Below are positions 1 to 7,362 of a DNA stretch of 64,000 nucleotides, piece after piece. Numbering within the stretch: the stretch's first letter is position 1; the number at the start of each line of letters is the position of its first letter. Under the pieces are notes generated by a model that had not been told where the DNA came from, searched no databases, and worked only from the letters and a program-made list of their open reading frames with translations. Both the position numbers and the translations under genes were made by a program. Source of the stretch: Micromonospora inyonensis (GTDB lineage: Bacteria > Actinomycetota > Actinomycetes > Mycobacteriales > Micromonosporaceae); the NCBI RefSeq assembly GCF_900091415.1, contig NZ_FMHU01000001.1, positions 2,418,001 through 2,482,000 of the forward strand, given 5' to 3'.

Positions 1-1063
1 CAAACGACACCAGCCATTCCGGTGCCGCCGCGGCGACCTCGCTGGACGCCGACCGGAAAACCATGTCCTTACCAGGGGAGAAAAACCGGACCGCGGCCGC
101 CGGTGCCACCGGCTCCCGGGCCGCCGGCGCCGGCCGGCCCATCGCGGCGGCCGCCGAAGCGACAGTCAGATCGACGCCGGTAGCGAGGAGCACCAGCAGC
201 GGGATGACGTCGCCGGCCGGCCGCGCGGCTACTTCGATCACCCGGGGGCCGACCGCGCCCAGCCGGATCTCGGTGTGCGTCGCACCCCACTGGATGCCGA
301 GCGCCCGCTGTGCCCGCTCGGCCAGCCGCGCGATCTCCTCCGGCACCGGACCGCCGACCACCACGTGACCGGACTCCTCGAACCACGGCGGTGGCACCAG
401 CCTCTTGCGAGTCATCGCCACGGTCTGCACCTCACCGGCCCTGACCAGTGACTCCACGCTGACCTCTGGACCTTCGACGTACTCCTCGACCAAGATCGCG
501 TTGGAAACGGCGCCATACTCAGCCCGCCCCGAGGCCCGGCACCTGCGGTACGCCTCACGCAGCTCGTTCGGCTGCCGCACCAGCACCACGCCGATGCTGC
601 CCGCCAGATCGACTGGCTTGAGGACCAGCGGAAAACCGGTTCTCTGCGCCGCGGCCGTCACCTCGGCTAGTGTGGTGGCCGCGACGCTGACTGGAGAGGC
701 GACCCCGGCCGCCTCGAAGGCCGCCCGCATCTGCCGCTTGTCCCGGCACCGGGCGGCGGCCGCTGGCGAGGAACCCCGCAGTCCCAACTCTACGGCGATC
801 CGGGCGGCCGACTCCACGCTGAACTCGTCGTAGGTCACCACACCGGCCAGGCCCATCGGCCCGCTGTCTCGTAATGCCGCCAAAGTCGCCAATGGATCAC
901 GCGGGTCGGCGAGCACCAATGAGTGAATGTGTGGCGTCGCCCACTCTGGCTCTTGCGGGGCCACCAGTACGAGATCGCAGAATTCTCCGAGTGCCGTTAA
1001 TGCGTACTCGCGATAATAGGGATCTCCGGCACCCAGTAGCACACAAAGGCCCCTGGTGTCCAT
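1..1063 (-). CDS. ATP-grasp ligase-like protein, C-terminus beyond the window
   Basis: The first 354 codons of a minus-strand gene run off the left edge. The protein has an N-terminal pre-ATP-grasp half (about residues 1-110) and then an ATP-grasp fold. Visible signatures are LKPVDLAGSIGV (ATP-binding loop with Lys), VEEYVEGPEVSVE (adenine-side hinge) and THTEIRL followed by VIEVAARPAGD (metal-binding Glu region). Such enzymes join a carboxylate to an amine through an acyl-phosphate; the substrate cannot be read from sequence. The ATG at 1063 is preceded by an uninterrupted run of nine G on the coding strand (complement of 1069-1077), an unusual but plausible ribosome-binding tract. No partner gene is visible because the downstream side lies outside the window. 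In actinobacteria these orphan ligases often sit in natural-product or amino-acid conjugation loci, which is only a possibility here. Confidence 0.8.
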   Translation of the reverse strand, partial: MDTRGLCVLLGAGDPYYREYALTALGEFCDLVLVAPQEPEWATPHIHSLVLADPRDPLATLAALRDSGPMGLAGVVTYDEFSVESAARIAVELGLRGSSPAAAARCRDKRQMRAAFEAAGVASPVSVAATTLAEVTAAAQRTGFPLVLKPVDLAGSIGVVLVRQPNELREAYRRCRASGRAEYGAVSNAILVEEYVEGPEVSVESLVRAGEVQTVAMTRKRLVPPPWFEESGHVVVGGPVPEEIARLAERAQRALGIQWGATHTEIRLGAVGPRVIEVAARPAGDVIPLLVLLATGVDLTVASAAAAMGRPAPAAREPVAPAAAVRFFSPGKDMVFRSASSEVAAAAPEWLVSF

Positions 1064-1466
1064 GATGTCCCCCCCCCGTTTGACGCGGTGCTCTTGCCTC
1101 ATAGATCAGGTTGTCTAGAGGCGATGGGTACGCTAGCAGGAAGGAGCTGCGGAAAGTGTGCCCCATTTGACAGCGCGGCTACTCAGAACGGGGATCGGTC
1201 ACTTTTGGTGATGGTTCGTTGTGGGGGTTGTCGGTGGCGGCCCCGCGAGGTGACGGACCATCGCCAGTGCTGTCACCCGGAGTAGGTGATCGATCCGGCA
1301 TTCGAGGTGATGGCTTTCGATGCGCACTCTCGGTGACGGGCGCCGATATGAGGGTGTTGACTGCATCACTCACTGTGTCTTGTATCGTGAGAAGAAGGGT
1401 CTCCGGTACCGGCCCCCGAACTCCCGCAGCGGACGTCGTGGAGGACGGCGCACGCCTCGATCTCCA
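1064..1466. other. Gene-free stretch between the ATP-grasp gene and the IS
   Basis: No convincing coding frame on either strand. It must hold the promoter of the minus-strand ATP-grasp gene. A TTGACT (from 1358) lies on the plus strand upstream of the insertion sequence, but I see no clear -10 partner. Confidence 0.4.
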
Positions 1467-2453
1467 CTAGACGAGTAGTTCCGATGTCGGAGGTCGATGT
1501 CTGGGCATGAAGAGAGGGCGTCCAAGATCGTGTTGTGACGCAAGATTCGGACACCCTCTTGACCGCACTCTACGTGAAGATCGACGACACCATCCGGACG
1601 CCCCGGTGGCGAGGCCGGCCACCGCTGCTCACCGACTCCGAGCTGGTCTGCCTGGCCATGGCGCAGGTCCTGCTCGGTGCCCGTTCGGAGGCCCACTGGA
1701 TCCGCTACGCCCGTATCCACCTGGCCGGTATGTTCCCCTACCTGCCGCAGCGATCGGGCTACAACAAACGGCTCCGCGCCGCCCTCCCACTGATCAAGAA
1801 GGCGATCCGGGACCTGGCCCGCGACAGTGACTTCTGGTTCGACAACCACTGGATCGTCGACTCCACGCCGATACCCTGCGGTTTGTCCCGCCCCACCGTG
1901 CAACGCTCCGACCTGGCCGGCTGGGCCGGATACGGCTACTGCGCCTCACACTCCCGCTTCTTCTGGGGCCTGCGGCTCTACCTGGTGTGCACCCCGACCG
2001 GCATGCCGATCCTGTGGGCCCTGGCCAACCCGAAGATCGGCGAACGCGAGGTCCTCGCCGCGATGCTGGACGTCGAGGCCGGCGTGGTCGCCGAGCACGA
2101 CGGGATCCTGCTGATCAGCGACAAGGGCTTCGCCTCCAAGCCGTTCGAGCGGCAGTTGGCCGAGCAGGGCATCGAACTGCTGCGCCCGTCGCGCAAGCGG
2201 GAGAAGGCCCGCTACGGCGAGCCGATGCTCAAGAAGGTCCGACAACTGATCGAGTCGGTCAACGACACCCTCAAGGGTCAGCTTGACCTGGAACAACACG
2301 GCGGACGGACCTTCGCCGGTGTTGCTGTCCGTGTCGCCCAACGCCTGCTCGCCATGGCCGCCGCGATCTGGCACAACAACAAGACCGGCGCCCCCGTCAC
2401 CCGGTCACTGATCGCTTACGACCACTGACCGGGTTTCGGAACTACTCGTCTAG
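1467..2453 (+). mobile_element. IS982-family insertion sequence, 987 bp, apparently complete
   Basis: Perfect 18-bp terminal inverted repeats, CTAGACGAGTAGTTCCGA at 1467-1484 and its complement at 2436-2453, enclose one transposase gene. Size (about 1 kb), single ORF and repeat length fit the IS982 family. Flanking bases share only CA (1465-1466 and 2454-2455), so there is no clear target duplication. The transposase is intact and the ends are perfect, so the element may still be mobile or arrived recently. Confidence 0.85.
1535..2428 (+). CDS. IS982-family DDE transposase
   Basis: 297-aa transposase that would cut and rejoin the ends of the surrounding element in the cytoplasm. Length and layout match IS982 transposases: an N-terminal helical region (about 1-90), then a DDE/RNase-H-like catalytic core with IVDSTPIPC near residue 107-115 (first Asp), LLISDKGFAS near 190 (second Asp) and a C-terminal segment ending NKTGAPVTRSLIAYDH. 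The GTG start at 1535 lies inside the left end of the element, as usual for a compact IS. No frameshift or internal stop is seen. It is unrelated to the IS3-type and ISAs1-type transposases elsewhere in this window. Confidence 0.88.
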   Translation: MTQDSDTLLTALYVKIDDTIRTPRWRGRPPLLTDSELVCLAMAQVLLGARSEAHWIRYARIHLAGMFPYLPQRSGYNKRLRAALPLIKKAIRDLARDSDFWFDNHWIVDSTPIPCGLSRPTVQRSDLAGWAGYGYCASHSRFFWGLRLYLVCTPTGMPILWALANPKIGEREVLAAMLDVEAGVVAEHDGILLISDKGFASKPFERQLAEQGIELLRPSRKREKARYGEPMLKKVRQLIESVNDTLKGQLDLEQHGGRTFAGVAVRVAQRLLAMAAAIWHNNKTGAPVTRSLIAYDH

Positions 2454-3074
2454 CACGTCCGGCTCGACGCTGATGCGGGGTGATAGCGGCGGTCCCCGGC
2501 ACGATCAACCGCAGCCGCGGTCGCCGTGCCGCCCACGACCACGCCGGACCGGTTCGTTGTGCCCTCGGCTGGCGAACTGGGTTCTCTGTTCGCCCCTTTA
2601 CCGCCAGCGTGCCTGCTGGCGCTGCGCAGGACTGTGACGTGCCCCCGGCAGGCACCAGCTGCGCCATCAGTCTGGTCCGGGACCCGCAAGGGACCGGGAT
2701 ATCGCCCCCGATTACCCCCCGAAAACCCCCGCTGGATGTTGACTACTAACGACAAGCGATGGTCGGTGGTTGACTGCGTTCATGCTGGCCAGCGCTGGTT
2801 ATTGACAATCAACGGCAAGCTCCTGAGGGCGTTGGTTGACAACCGTGTGTCGCAGGTTCGAATCCTGCCGGGGGCACCTCGAAGATCAGTAAGAATGTCA
2901 TCTGAGCAGCGCGTTCGTTCCCGCGTCGATCGGTCGATCTGTGCAGTGGTGTGCCGCCCGCAGCCGCTGTTTGTCGCCGTCCACGGACTATTCACGGACT
3001 GATCTTGACGGAGTCTTCCCAGGTCAGACCCGCTTCTTCCGCCAAGATTCGGACTGGCCGGGACGCCGCCGAGA
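2454..3074. other. Non-coding stretch with an attachment-like region
   Basis: No credible gene. The right half (2739-2844) carries four TTGAC motifs (2739, 2770, 2802, 2836). The last two form small palindromes: ATTG-A-CAAT at 2801-2809 and GGTTG-A-CAACC at 2834-2844. They precede a tRNA 3' end at 2840-2878 and lie 200-300 bp from the integrase remnant. That arrangement is what core and arm sites of a tyrosine recombinase look like; the binding role is inferred. Confidence 0.5.
2840..2878 (+). other. tRNA 3'-end fragment (integration-site remnant)
   Basis: The sequence ends in a T-arm (stem GCAGG 2852-2856, loop TTCGAAT 2857-2863, stem CCTGC 2864-2868), an acceptor 3' strand CGGGGGC (2869-2875), discriminator A and CC. 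The matching acceptor 5' strand (GCCCCCG) and D-arm are absent upstream, so this is only the 3' half of a tRNA. Tyrosine integrases use the 3' ends of tRNA genes as attachment sites, and a broken integrase lies just to the right. I cannot name the tRNA isotype. Confidence 0.7.
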
Positions 3075-4325
3075 CTACGCATCCGAGCCTCGCAGCGCAG
3101 TCTCGATCCGTTGGTTGACGGTCACCTCCTGGCCGTCGATGCACTTCGCGTACACCTTCAGGGGCACGTCGACGGAGTGCCCGGCGCGGGCCGCGACGTC
3201 GGTCGCGGGGACACCGGAGTTCAGCCAGAGCGACACCGCCGCGTGCCGCAGGTCGTACGGCCGACCGGCGAGCGGCGACGCCACCTGAGCCATAGTGAGC
3301 GCCAGCTTCCGTGCGGCCTTCCACACCCGCGAGTACGTGGAGGCGGCCACCACGTTGCCCTTCCCGCGCTGCGGAACAGCCGCCCAGCGTCGGCGACGCC
3401 GAACCGGTCGACGTGCCGCCGCAGGATGTCCACCAGTTCCGGCGGGCTCGGCACGACTCGCGAGTCTGCCGCCGCCCGGTGCTTCAACCCGCGCCGGTCG
3501 TGCACCTCGCCGCTGTCGGTCCACCGCTTGCCCGCCTGGGGCCGGTTGTCGACCAGCACCAGGCGGCCCCAGCCGCTTGCCGGCAGGTGGCAGTCCTGCT
3601 CGCGCAGGGCCAGCGCCTCGCTCGGATGCAGCGCGGCGAAGTACAGGCAGCCGAAGAACGCGACCAGGCGCTCACCCCGACCGACCCGGCCCCGCTCACC
3701 GGCGTAGGACACGGCGGTCAGCAGCTCCCGCGCCTGGCGACCGTTGACCACCACCCGCCGGTCGATTGATTCGGCGACCGTCGTCCGCTGTGCCCGTACC
3801 CGGATTTTGTTGACCGGGTTGAACGCCAGCGCCTCCAGCTCGACGGCGTACTGAAGCACGTTGTAGAAGACCGACCGCTTCCGACGCGCCGTGGTCGTTG
3901 TCGCCGGCCGTCCGTCGAGGCGCAGCGCCAAGGGGTCCAGGGCGGCCCGTACGGTCGCCAGCTCACCCACCTCGGTCACCGGAAGCGAAGCCCCCCGCAA
4001 CCACCGCAACGTCGGACCCAGCTCCGCCGGGACGTCCGCTTCCCCGAGAGCCGGCGGCAGCAGGTGATCCCGCAGCACCCGCCGCAGCTCGTCCGCCGAT
4101 GATCGCCCCGCCTGGTCGCGTACCAGTACCGGCGTCACCGTGACCAAGGCGTCGACCATGCTTCCCGGGACTTTCGCCGCCGTGCCCCCCGGGCCACTTC
4201 ATGTCGAGGTACTCCTGGACGAACTCCAGCCACGACGCGGCGGCCTTGCTTTCCACCATCGAGTCGGGCAGGCCGGTGGCGGCGATCAAGGACGCCGCGC
4301 GAGCGCGCCGCCGGGCCGACCCGCG
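3075..4325 (-). pseudogene. Tyrosine-type phage/ICE integrase, broken by two frameshifts
   Basis: Three pieces in different minus-strand frames join into one integrase. (a) About 4325-4190: N-terminal SAM-like core-binding domain, with SWLEFVQEYLDMKWPG. (b) About 4190-3365: rest of the core-binding domain and start of the catalytic domain. (c) About 3365-3075: catalytic C-terminus with RPYDLRHAAVSLWLNSG (H-x-x-R box) and AGHSVDVPLKVYAKCIDG (tyrosine region). The first shift sits at a six-C run (4185-4190, plus strand), the second near 3361-3372. The box I arginine also appears lost: where relatives have LRPxEA, this reads ALHPSEALAL. Inactivation therefore looks real rather than a read error. 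The 3' end faces the tRNA fragment at 2840-2878, as in actinobacterial integrative elements. The exact start is not recoverable. Confidence 0.8.
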
Positions 4326-4387
4326 CCGGCCTGCTGGCGACCTCCGGCCGGCATCGGCCACGCGGCCCGGCACATTACGGCGCGAGA

Positions 4388-4807
4388 TCAGGGATAGACA
4401 TCGTGGCGTGGAGGAATCCAGTTCGGCCACCATGGGGGCTCGCCGGCCGGGCACAGGGCGTTCTGTAGCGGCAGACCGGCCAGCACAAAGTACGCCCACG
4501 AGACGGCGGCGACCGCACCGAGGCTGAGGAGCACGGCGGATGCGGCGTGCGCCCGGCCTGGTGCGACCCACTTCTTAAGTAGCGAGTGTCCGAGGCTGAG
4601 AACCACCGCATGTGTGAGAAGCAGGACGGGCACCACGAGGACTAGCCCGAACATGTTCGCTGTCGCGTTCACTCCGACGTCGCACATGTTGTAGGCCCGC
4701 CAGACCACCATGGGGCCGGCGCACGATGCGAGCACAGCCAGGGCCAGCGCGACGGGTGCGATGCGGCGAAGGCTGAGTGGGTTCCGGCGTACCGTCGCCT
4801 GCTCCAT
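4388..4807 (-). CDS. Small three-helix membrane protein of unknown function
   Basis: 139 aa, ATG at 4807 with a strong AGGAGAAGGG ribosome-binding site upstream. Three hydrophobic segments are visible at about residues 17-37, 50-75 and 86-112, with short charged loops (KKWVAPGR between the last two) and a polar tail rich in Pro and Trp (WWPNWIPP). No enzyme motif is present. The LASCAG stretch in helix 1 resembles a lipobox but is followed by further hydrophobic sequence, so a lipoprotein is unlikely. It lies between the integrase remnant and the first copy of the flanking repeat, so it may be cargo of the decayed integrative element. I do not recognise the family. Confidence 0.6.
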   Translation of the reverse strand: MEQATVRRNPLSLRRIAPVALALAVLASCAGPMVVWRAYNMCDVGVNATANMFGLVLVVPVLLLTHAVVLSLGHSLLKKWVAPGRAHAASAVLLSLGAVAAVSWAYFVLAGLPLQNALCPAGEPPWWPNWIPPRHDVYP

Positions 4808-5003
4808 CGCGTCCCTTCTCCTGGGCGGGCTCGGGGTGTGATCATGGCAGGCTTTCCTCCGAGCTGCCTACCCGTGCCGTACGACGCAACGCCGCGACGA
4901 TCGTGAGTGTGGCTGCTCGCCGTTGATGTCGGGGCGATCGCTGCCGCGCCGCTTCGCGGCGTGCCATCGGATGCCCCGAGGGTCCCGGCGCACGGAGACA
5001 CAA

Positions 5004-5162
5004 CAAGCCCCCCGGCCCGAGGCCGGGGGGGTGAGCCGCACACCGCCGGACAGCCGCGCGCCCGCCGTGCCGCCGTGCCAGTAGCCGGTGTCCCGGAGGG
5101 TCACCACCGGTCATGATCGGGCAGTACGACCCGGCCCCTGCCCAGGCGTACCGGACAGATCA
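5004..5162 (-). repeat. Flanking repeat, copy A, with terminator-like hairpin
   Basis: About 160 bp that recurs, same orientation, at 19708-19882. By eye the shared blocks include GCCGGACAGCCGCGCGCCC, GTAGCCGGTGTCCCGGA, GGTCATGATCGGGCAG and CCAGGCGTACCGGACAGATCA, with scattered substitutions and a short insertion in copy B. One end is a strong hairpin (CCCCCCGGCC 5008-5017 / GGCCGGGGGG 5021-5030). Read on the minus strand, the hairpin comes last and is followed by CTTGTTGTGTC, like a transcript end. It could be a small RNA gene, a MITE-like repeat or the edge of a duplicated locus. The two copies bracket the catabolic island. Confidence 0.65.
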
Positions 5163-5215
5163 CGACAGCCGAGAACGATCTTCCAAACTGACGTTCCGGC
5201 CCAGCTCACGAACGG

Positions 5216-5310
5216 TCAGTTGAGGGGACGACCGTCGAGCTCGTTGGCACCGACGAACAGGGGCACGTCGACGTTGCCGAGCACCACTGCTCCGGGCCGA
5301 AGATCATCAC
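5216..5310 (-). pseudogene. Possible 3' remnant of a gene cut by the island
   Basis: On the minus strand a frame ending in TGA at 5216 reads LRPGAVVLGNVDVPLFVG then ANELDGRPLN, with codon use typical of real genes. Further upstream the frame runs antisense through the deglycase gene, so no start is available. It may be the tail of a backbone gene truncated when the island arrived. I do not recognise the protein; chance coding cannot be excluded. Confidence 0.25.
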
Positions 5311-5350
5311 GGTGGGAAACGGGATCGGGACGCGTGGGTCGGCACGGACG

Positions 5351-5379
5351 TTGACACCGTTCCCAAACTGGGGGAGAGT
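5351..5379 (+). promoter_or_regulatory. Promoter of the deglycase-kinase-hydantoinase operon
   Basis: TTGACA (5351-5356), 17-bp spacer, GAGAGT (5374-5379). The promoter at 12253-12281 has the same -35, spacer length and -10 hexamer, which supports both. The -10 is a poor match to TANNNT, but the duplication of the arrangement is persuasive. It points to the ATG at 5447. Confidence 0.6.
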
Positions 5380-5402
5380 AGGCGTCAGTGGGAACGTTCC
5401 AC
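5352..5402. promoter_or_regulatory. Pair of LacI-type operators in front of the deglycase operon
   Basis: Two 14-bp sites centred on CG resemble TGGGAACGTTCCCA: TGACACCGTTCCCA at 5352-5365 (11/14, inside the promoter spacer) and TGGGAACGTTCCAC at 5389-5402 (12/14, containing perfect palindrome GGAACGTTCC). Centres are 37 bp apart. The same pair of sites lies before the ABC transporter operon. Site shape (palindrome with central CG) fits the LacI-family repressor encoded at 11004-12161. Confidence 0.65.
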
Positions 5403-5446
5403 TTTCTCTTCAGGCCAGACGATCCGACGTACAGAAGGCGATACCG

Positions 5447-6472
5447 ATGAGCGAGCTGATTCCCGTCCCCGACGACTTCGAGGCGTGCGTTCAGCACGCG
5501 ATCGATCAGGACAACAAGGCTCGCGCACTCGTCGAGCGCGCCGTGGAGCGGGGCGTCGAGCGCGTCTACCTCGTCGGCTGCGGAGGTTCGCACTTCGGCA
5601 CCTACCCGGCGTTCGACCTCCTCGATCGCTACGCTCCCGGCATCGTGACCCAGCGCATCACCAGCGCGGAGCTCACCTCGCGTAACCCGATCGGCCTCGA
5701 CGGCAAGGCGCTGGTCGTCGCGGCGTCGCACTCGGGTAACACGCCCGAGACGGTGGCAGCTGCGGAGTTCGCGAAGAGCAAGGGCGCACTTGTCGCCGCC
5801 ATCTCGCGCCAGGGCGACAACGGACTCTCGCGCCTCGGCGACGTGCATCTCGACTACCCCGACACCATCTCGATCACCGAGCCGAAGCTCGTGCACAACG
5901 AGCAGATCGCGGTCGCGCTCCTCGACGCGTACGGCGCTCCGGAGAAGGCTGCCGAACTGCGCGCCGGCATCCCCGCCCTTCCCGGTGCCCTCCGCGCCGT
6001 GAAGGACGAAGTCGCCGAGGCTGGTGAGCGCGTGGCCGATCTGCTGTCCCCCACGGACGCGCCTCTCAGCTACGTCGTCGGCGGTGGACCCGCCTACGGC
6101 ATGGCGAAGATGATGGCATGGTGCTACTTCCAAGAGATGAGCTGGATGAACTCGGCCGCCATCAACGCCGGTGACTTCTTCCACGGGCCGCTGGAGATGG
6201 TGCTCGAAGACACCACGGTCGTCACGCTTGTTGCCGAAGACGCGAGTCGCGCTCTCGGCGAGCGGGTCATCCGCTTCGCCGAGAACCAGACCCGAAACTC
6301 TGCGGCCGTCGACACAGCCACCCTGTCCCTTCCCGGCATCCCTGCCGCAGCGCGCCCGGACCTGAGCGTGATCGCCCTGATGAGCGCCGAGCGCCGCGTG
6401 CTCGACCATGTCGCCGCGCGCCGCGGGCACGACACGTCCCAGCGCCGCTACATGTACAAGATCGTCTACTGA
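5447..6472 (+). CDS. SIS-domain sugar-amine deglycase (FrlB/FraB-like)
   Basis: 341-aa cytoplasmic protein with two sugar-isomerase (SIS) subdomains (about 35-165 and 200-330). FrlB and FraB cleave 6-phospho-fructosyl-amino acids (Amadori products) to glucose 6-phosphate and the free amino acid. The likely catalytic pair is Glu230 (in FQEMSW) and His246 (in FFHGPLEM), exactly 16 residues apart, as for the Glu/His pair of GlmS and FraB. The tail RRYMYKIVY resembles the C-terminal motif of FrlB. The start has GAAGG upstream. A FrlD-like kinase follows after 20 bp, the usual partner. Two LacI-type operators sit upstream. Family and chemistry are well supported; the amino-acid half of the substrate is not readable from this gene. 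Confidence 0.8.
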   Translation: MSELIPVPDDFEACVQHAIDQDNKARALVERAVERGVERVYLVGCGGSHFGTYPAFDLLDRYAPGIVTQRITSAELTSRNPIGLDGKALVVAASHSGNTPETVAAAEFAKSKGALVAAISRQGDNGLSRLGDVHLDYPDTISITEPKLVHNEQIAVALLDAYGAPEKAAELRAGIPALPGALRAVKDEVAEAGERVADLLSPTDAPLSYVVGGGPAYGMAKMMAWCYFQEMSWMNSAAINAGDFFHGPLEMVLEDTTVVTLVAEDASRALGERVIRFAENQTRNSAAVDTATLSLPGIPAAARPDLSVIALMSAERRVLDHVAARRGHDTSQRRYMYKIVY

Positions 6473-6492
6473 GCGGCGGACAGGAACTTCGG

Positions 6493-7362
6493 ATGAGAGT
6501 CCTCGGTGCCGGTGACAACGTCGCCGATCGGTATCTGCATCAGGCAATGCTGTACCCGGGCGGCAACGCGTTGAATGTGGCCGTCTTCGCCGCCCGGCTC
6601 GGAGCGCGCACAGGCTATCTGGGCGTCCTCGGCGACGACGCGGCCGGCCGTCACATCCTGCGGGTCCTGCAGGCAGAGCACGTCGACACGTCGCTGACCC
6701 GCGTCGTGCACGGTCCCAACGCCACCGCCGACGTCGAGCTGCGCGGCAACGACCGGGTCTTCCTGCGGTCGGATCGTACGACGGCCCTGTTCGAGCTCGA
6801 CGACGCGCAGCTGGCGGCGATGGCCGACTACGACGTCGTGCATTCCGGGTACGCCGGCTCTCTGCTGCCCCGCGTCCCCGAGATCGCCGAGCGCGCCCGG
6901 GTCTCTTTCGACTTCGGCAGCAGGTTCGAACTGGCTGAGGCGGAGCCGTACCTGACGCACCTACACCTCGCGAGCTTCTCGGGCAGCCATCTCGGCGAAC
7001 CCGAAGCCCGCGCGCTCGTCCGGCGGATCCTCGACGCCGGCGCCGAGTACGCGCTGGTCACCCTCGGCTCGAGGGGTGCGCTGCTCGGCTCGTCGGCGGG
7101 CATCCGCTATCAGCAGGCGGACCGGGTCAACGCCCGGGACACCCTCGGCGCCGGCGACGCCTTCATCGCGGGGGTGCTCGTCGGGCTCGGCGCGGGTCGT
7201 GACATCCGCTCCACGCTCGTCGCGGCGAGTGCGCAGGCGGCGCAGGTGTGCCAGGTCAACGGCGCATTCGAGCGCGGCATCCCGTTCGACGCGGATGCCG
7301 TGCGGGCCGAGCACGCGCCAGACGACAACAGCAAGGACGATCAGAAAGCGGTGAGGGCATGA
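6493..7362 (+). CDS. PfkB-family fructosyl-amino-acid 6-kinase (FrlD-like)
   Basis: 289-aa ribokinase-fold kinase expected to phosphorylate the 6-hydroxyl of a fructosyl-amino acid with ATP, making the substrate for the upstream deglycase. The N-terminus (GAGDNVADRY, then PGGNALNVAVFAARLG) resembles FrlD (GDNCVD..., SGGNAVNVAVY). The C-terminal PfkB motif DTLGAGDAF spans residues 216-224, with Asp222 as catalytic base. Its TGA overlaps the ATG of the next gene (ATGA at 7359-7362), implying translational coupling. The C-terminus is polar and charged. Other PfkB sugar kinases are possible, but the pairing with a SIS deglycase makes this reading much more likely. Confidence 0.8.
   Translation: MRVLGAGDNVADRYLHQAMLYPGGNALNVAVFAARLGARTGYLGVLGDDAAGRHILRVLQAEHVDTSLTRVVHGPNATADVELRGNDRVFLRSDRTTALFELDDAQLAAMADYDVVHSGYAGSLLPRVPEIAERARVSFDFGSRFELAEAEPYLTHLHLASFSGSHLGEPEARALVRRILDAGAEYALVTLGSRGALLGSSAGIRYQQADRVNARDTLGAGDAFIAGVLVGLGAGRDIRSTLVAASAQAAQVCQVNGAFERGIPFDADAVRAEHAPDDNSKDDQKAVRA

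Noticed and set aside
2780..3082. Minus-strand frame reading APGRIRTCDTRLSTNA across the tRNA fragment
   Set aside because: This is the familiar false translation of a tRNA T-arm, not a protein.
5311..6547. Antisense frame spanning the deglycase gene
   Set aside because: Only its final segment (5216-5310) lies outside the deglycase gene and looks coding-like; the rest is a shadow.
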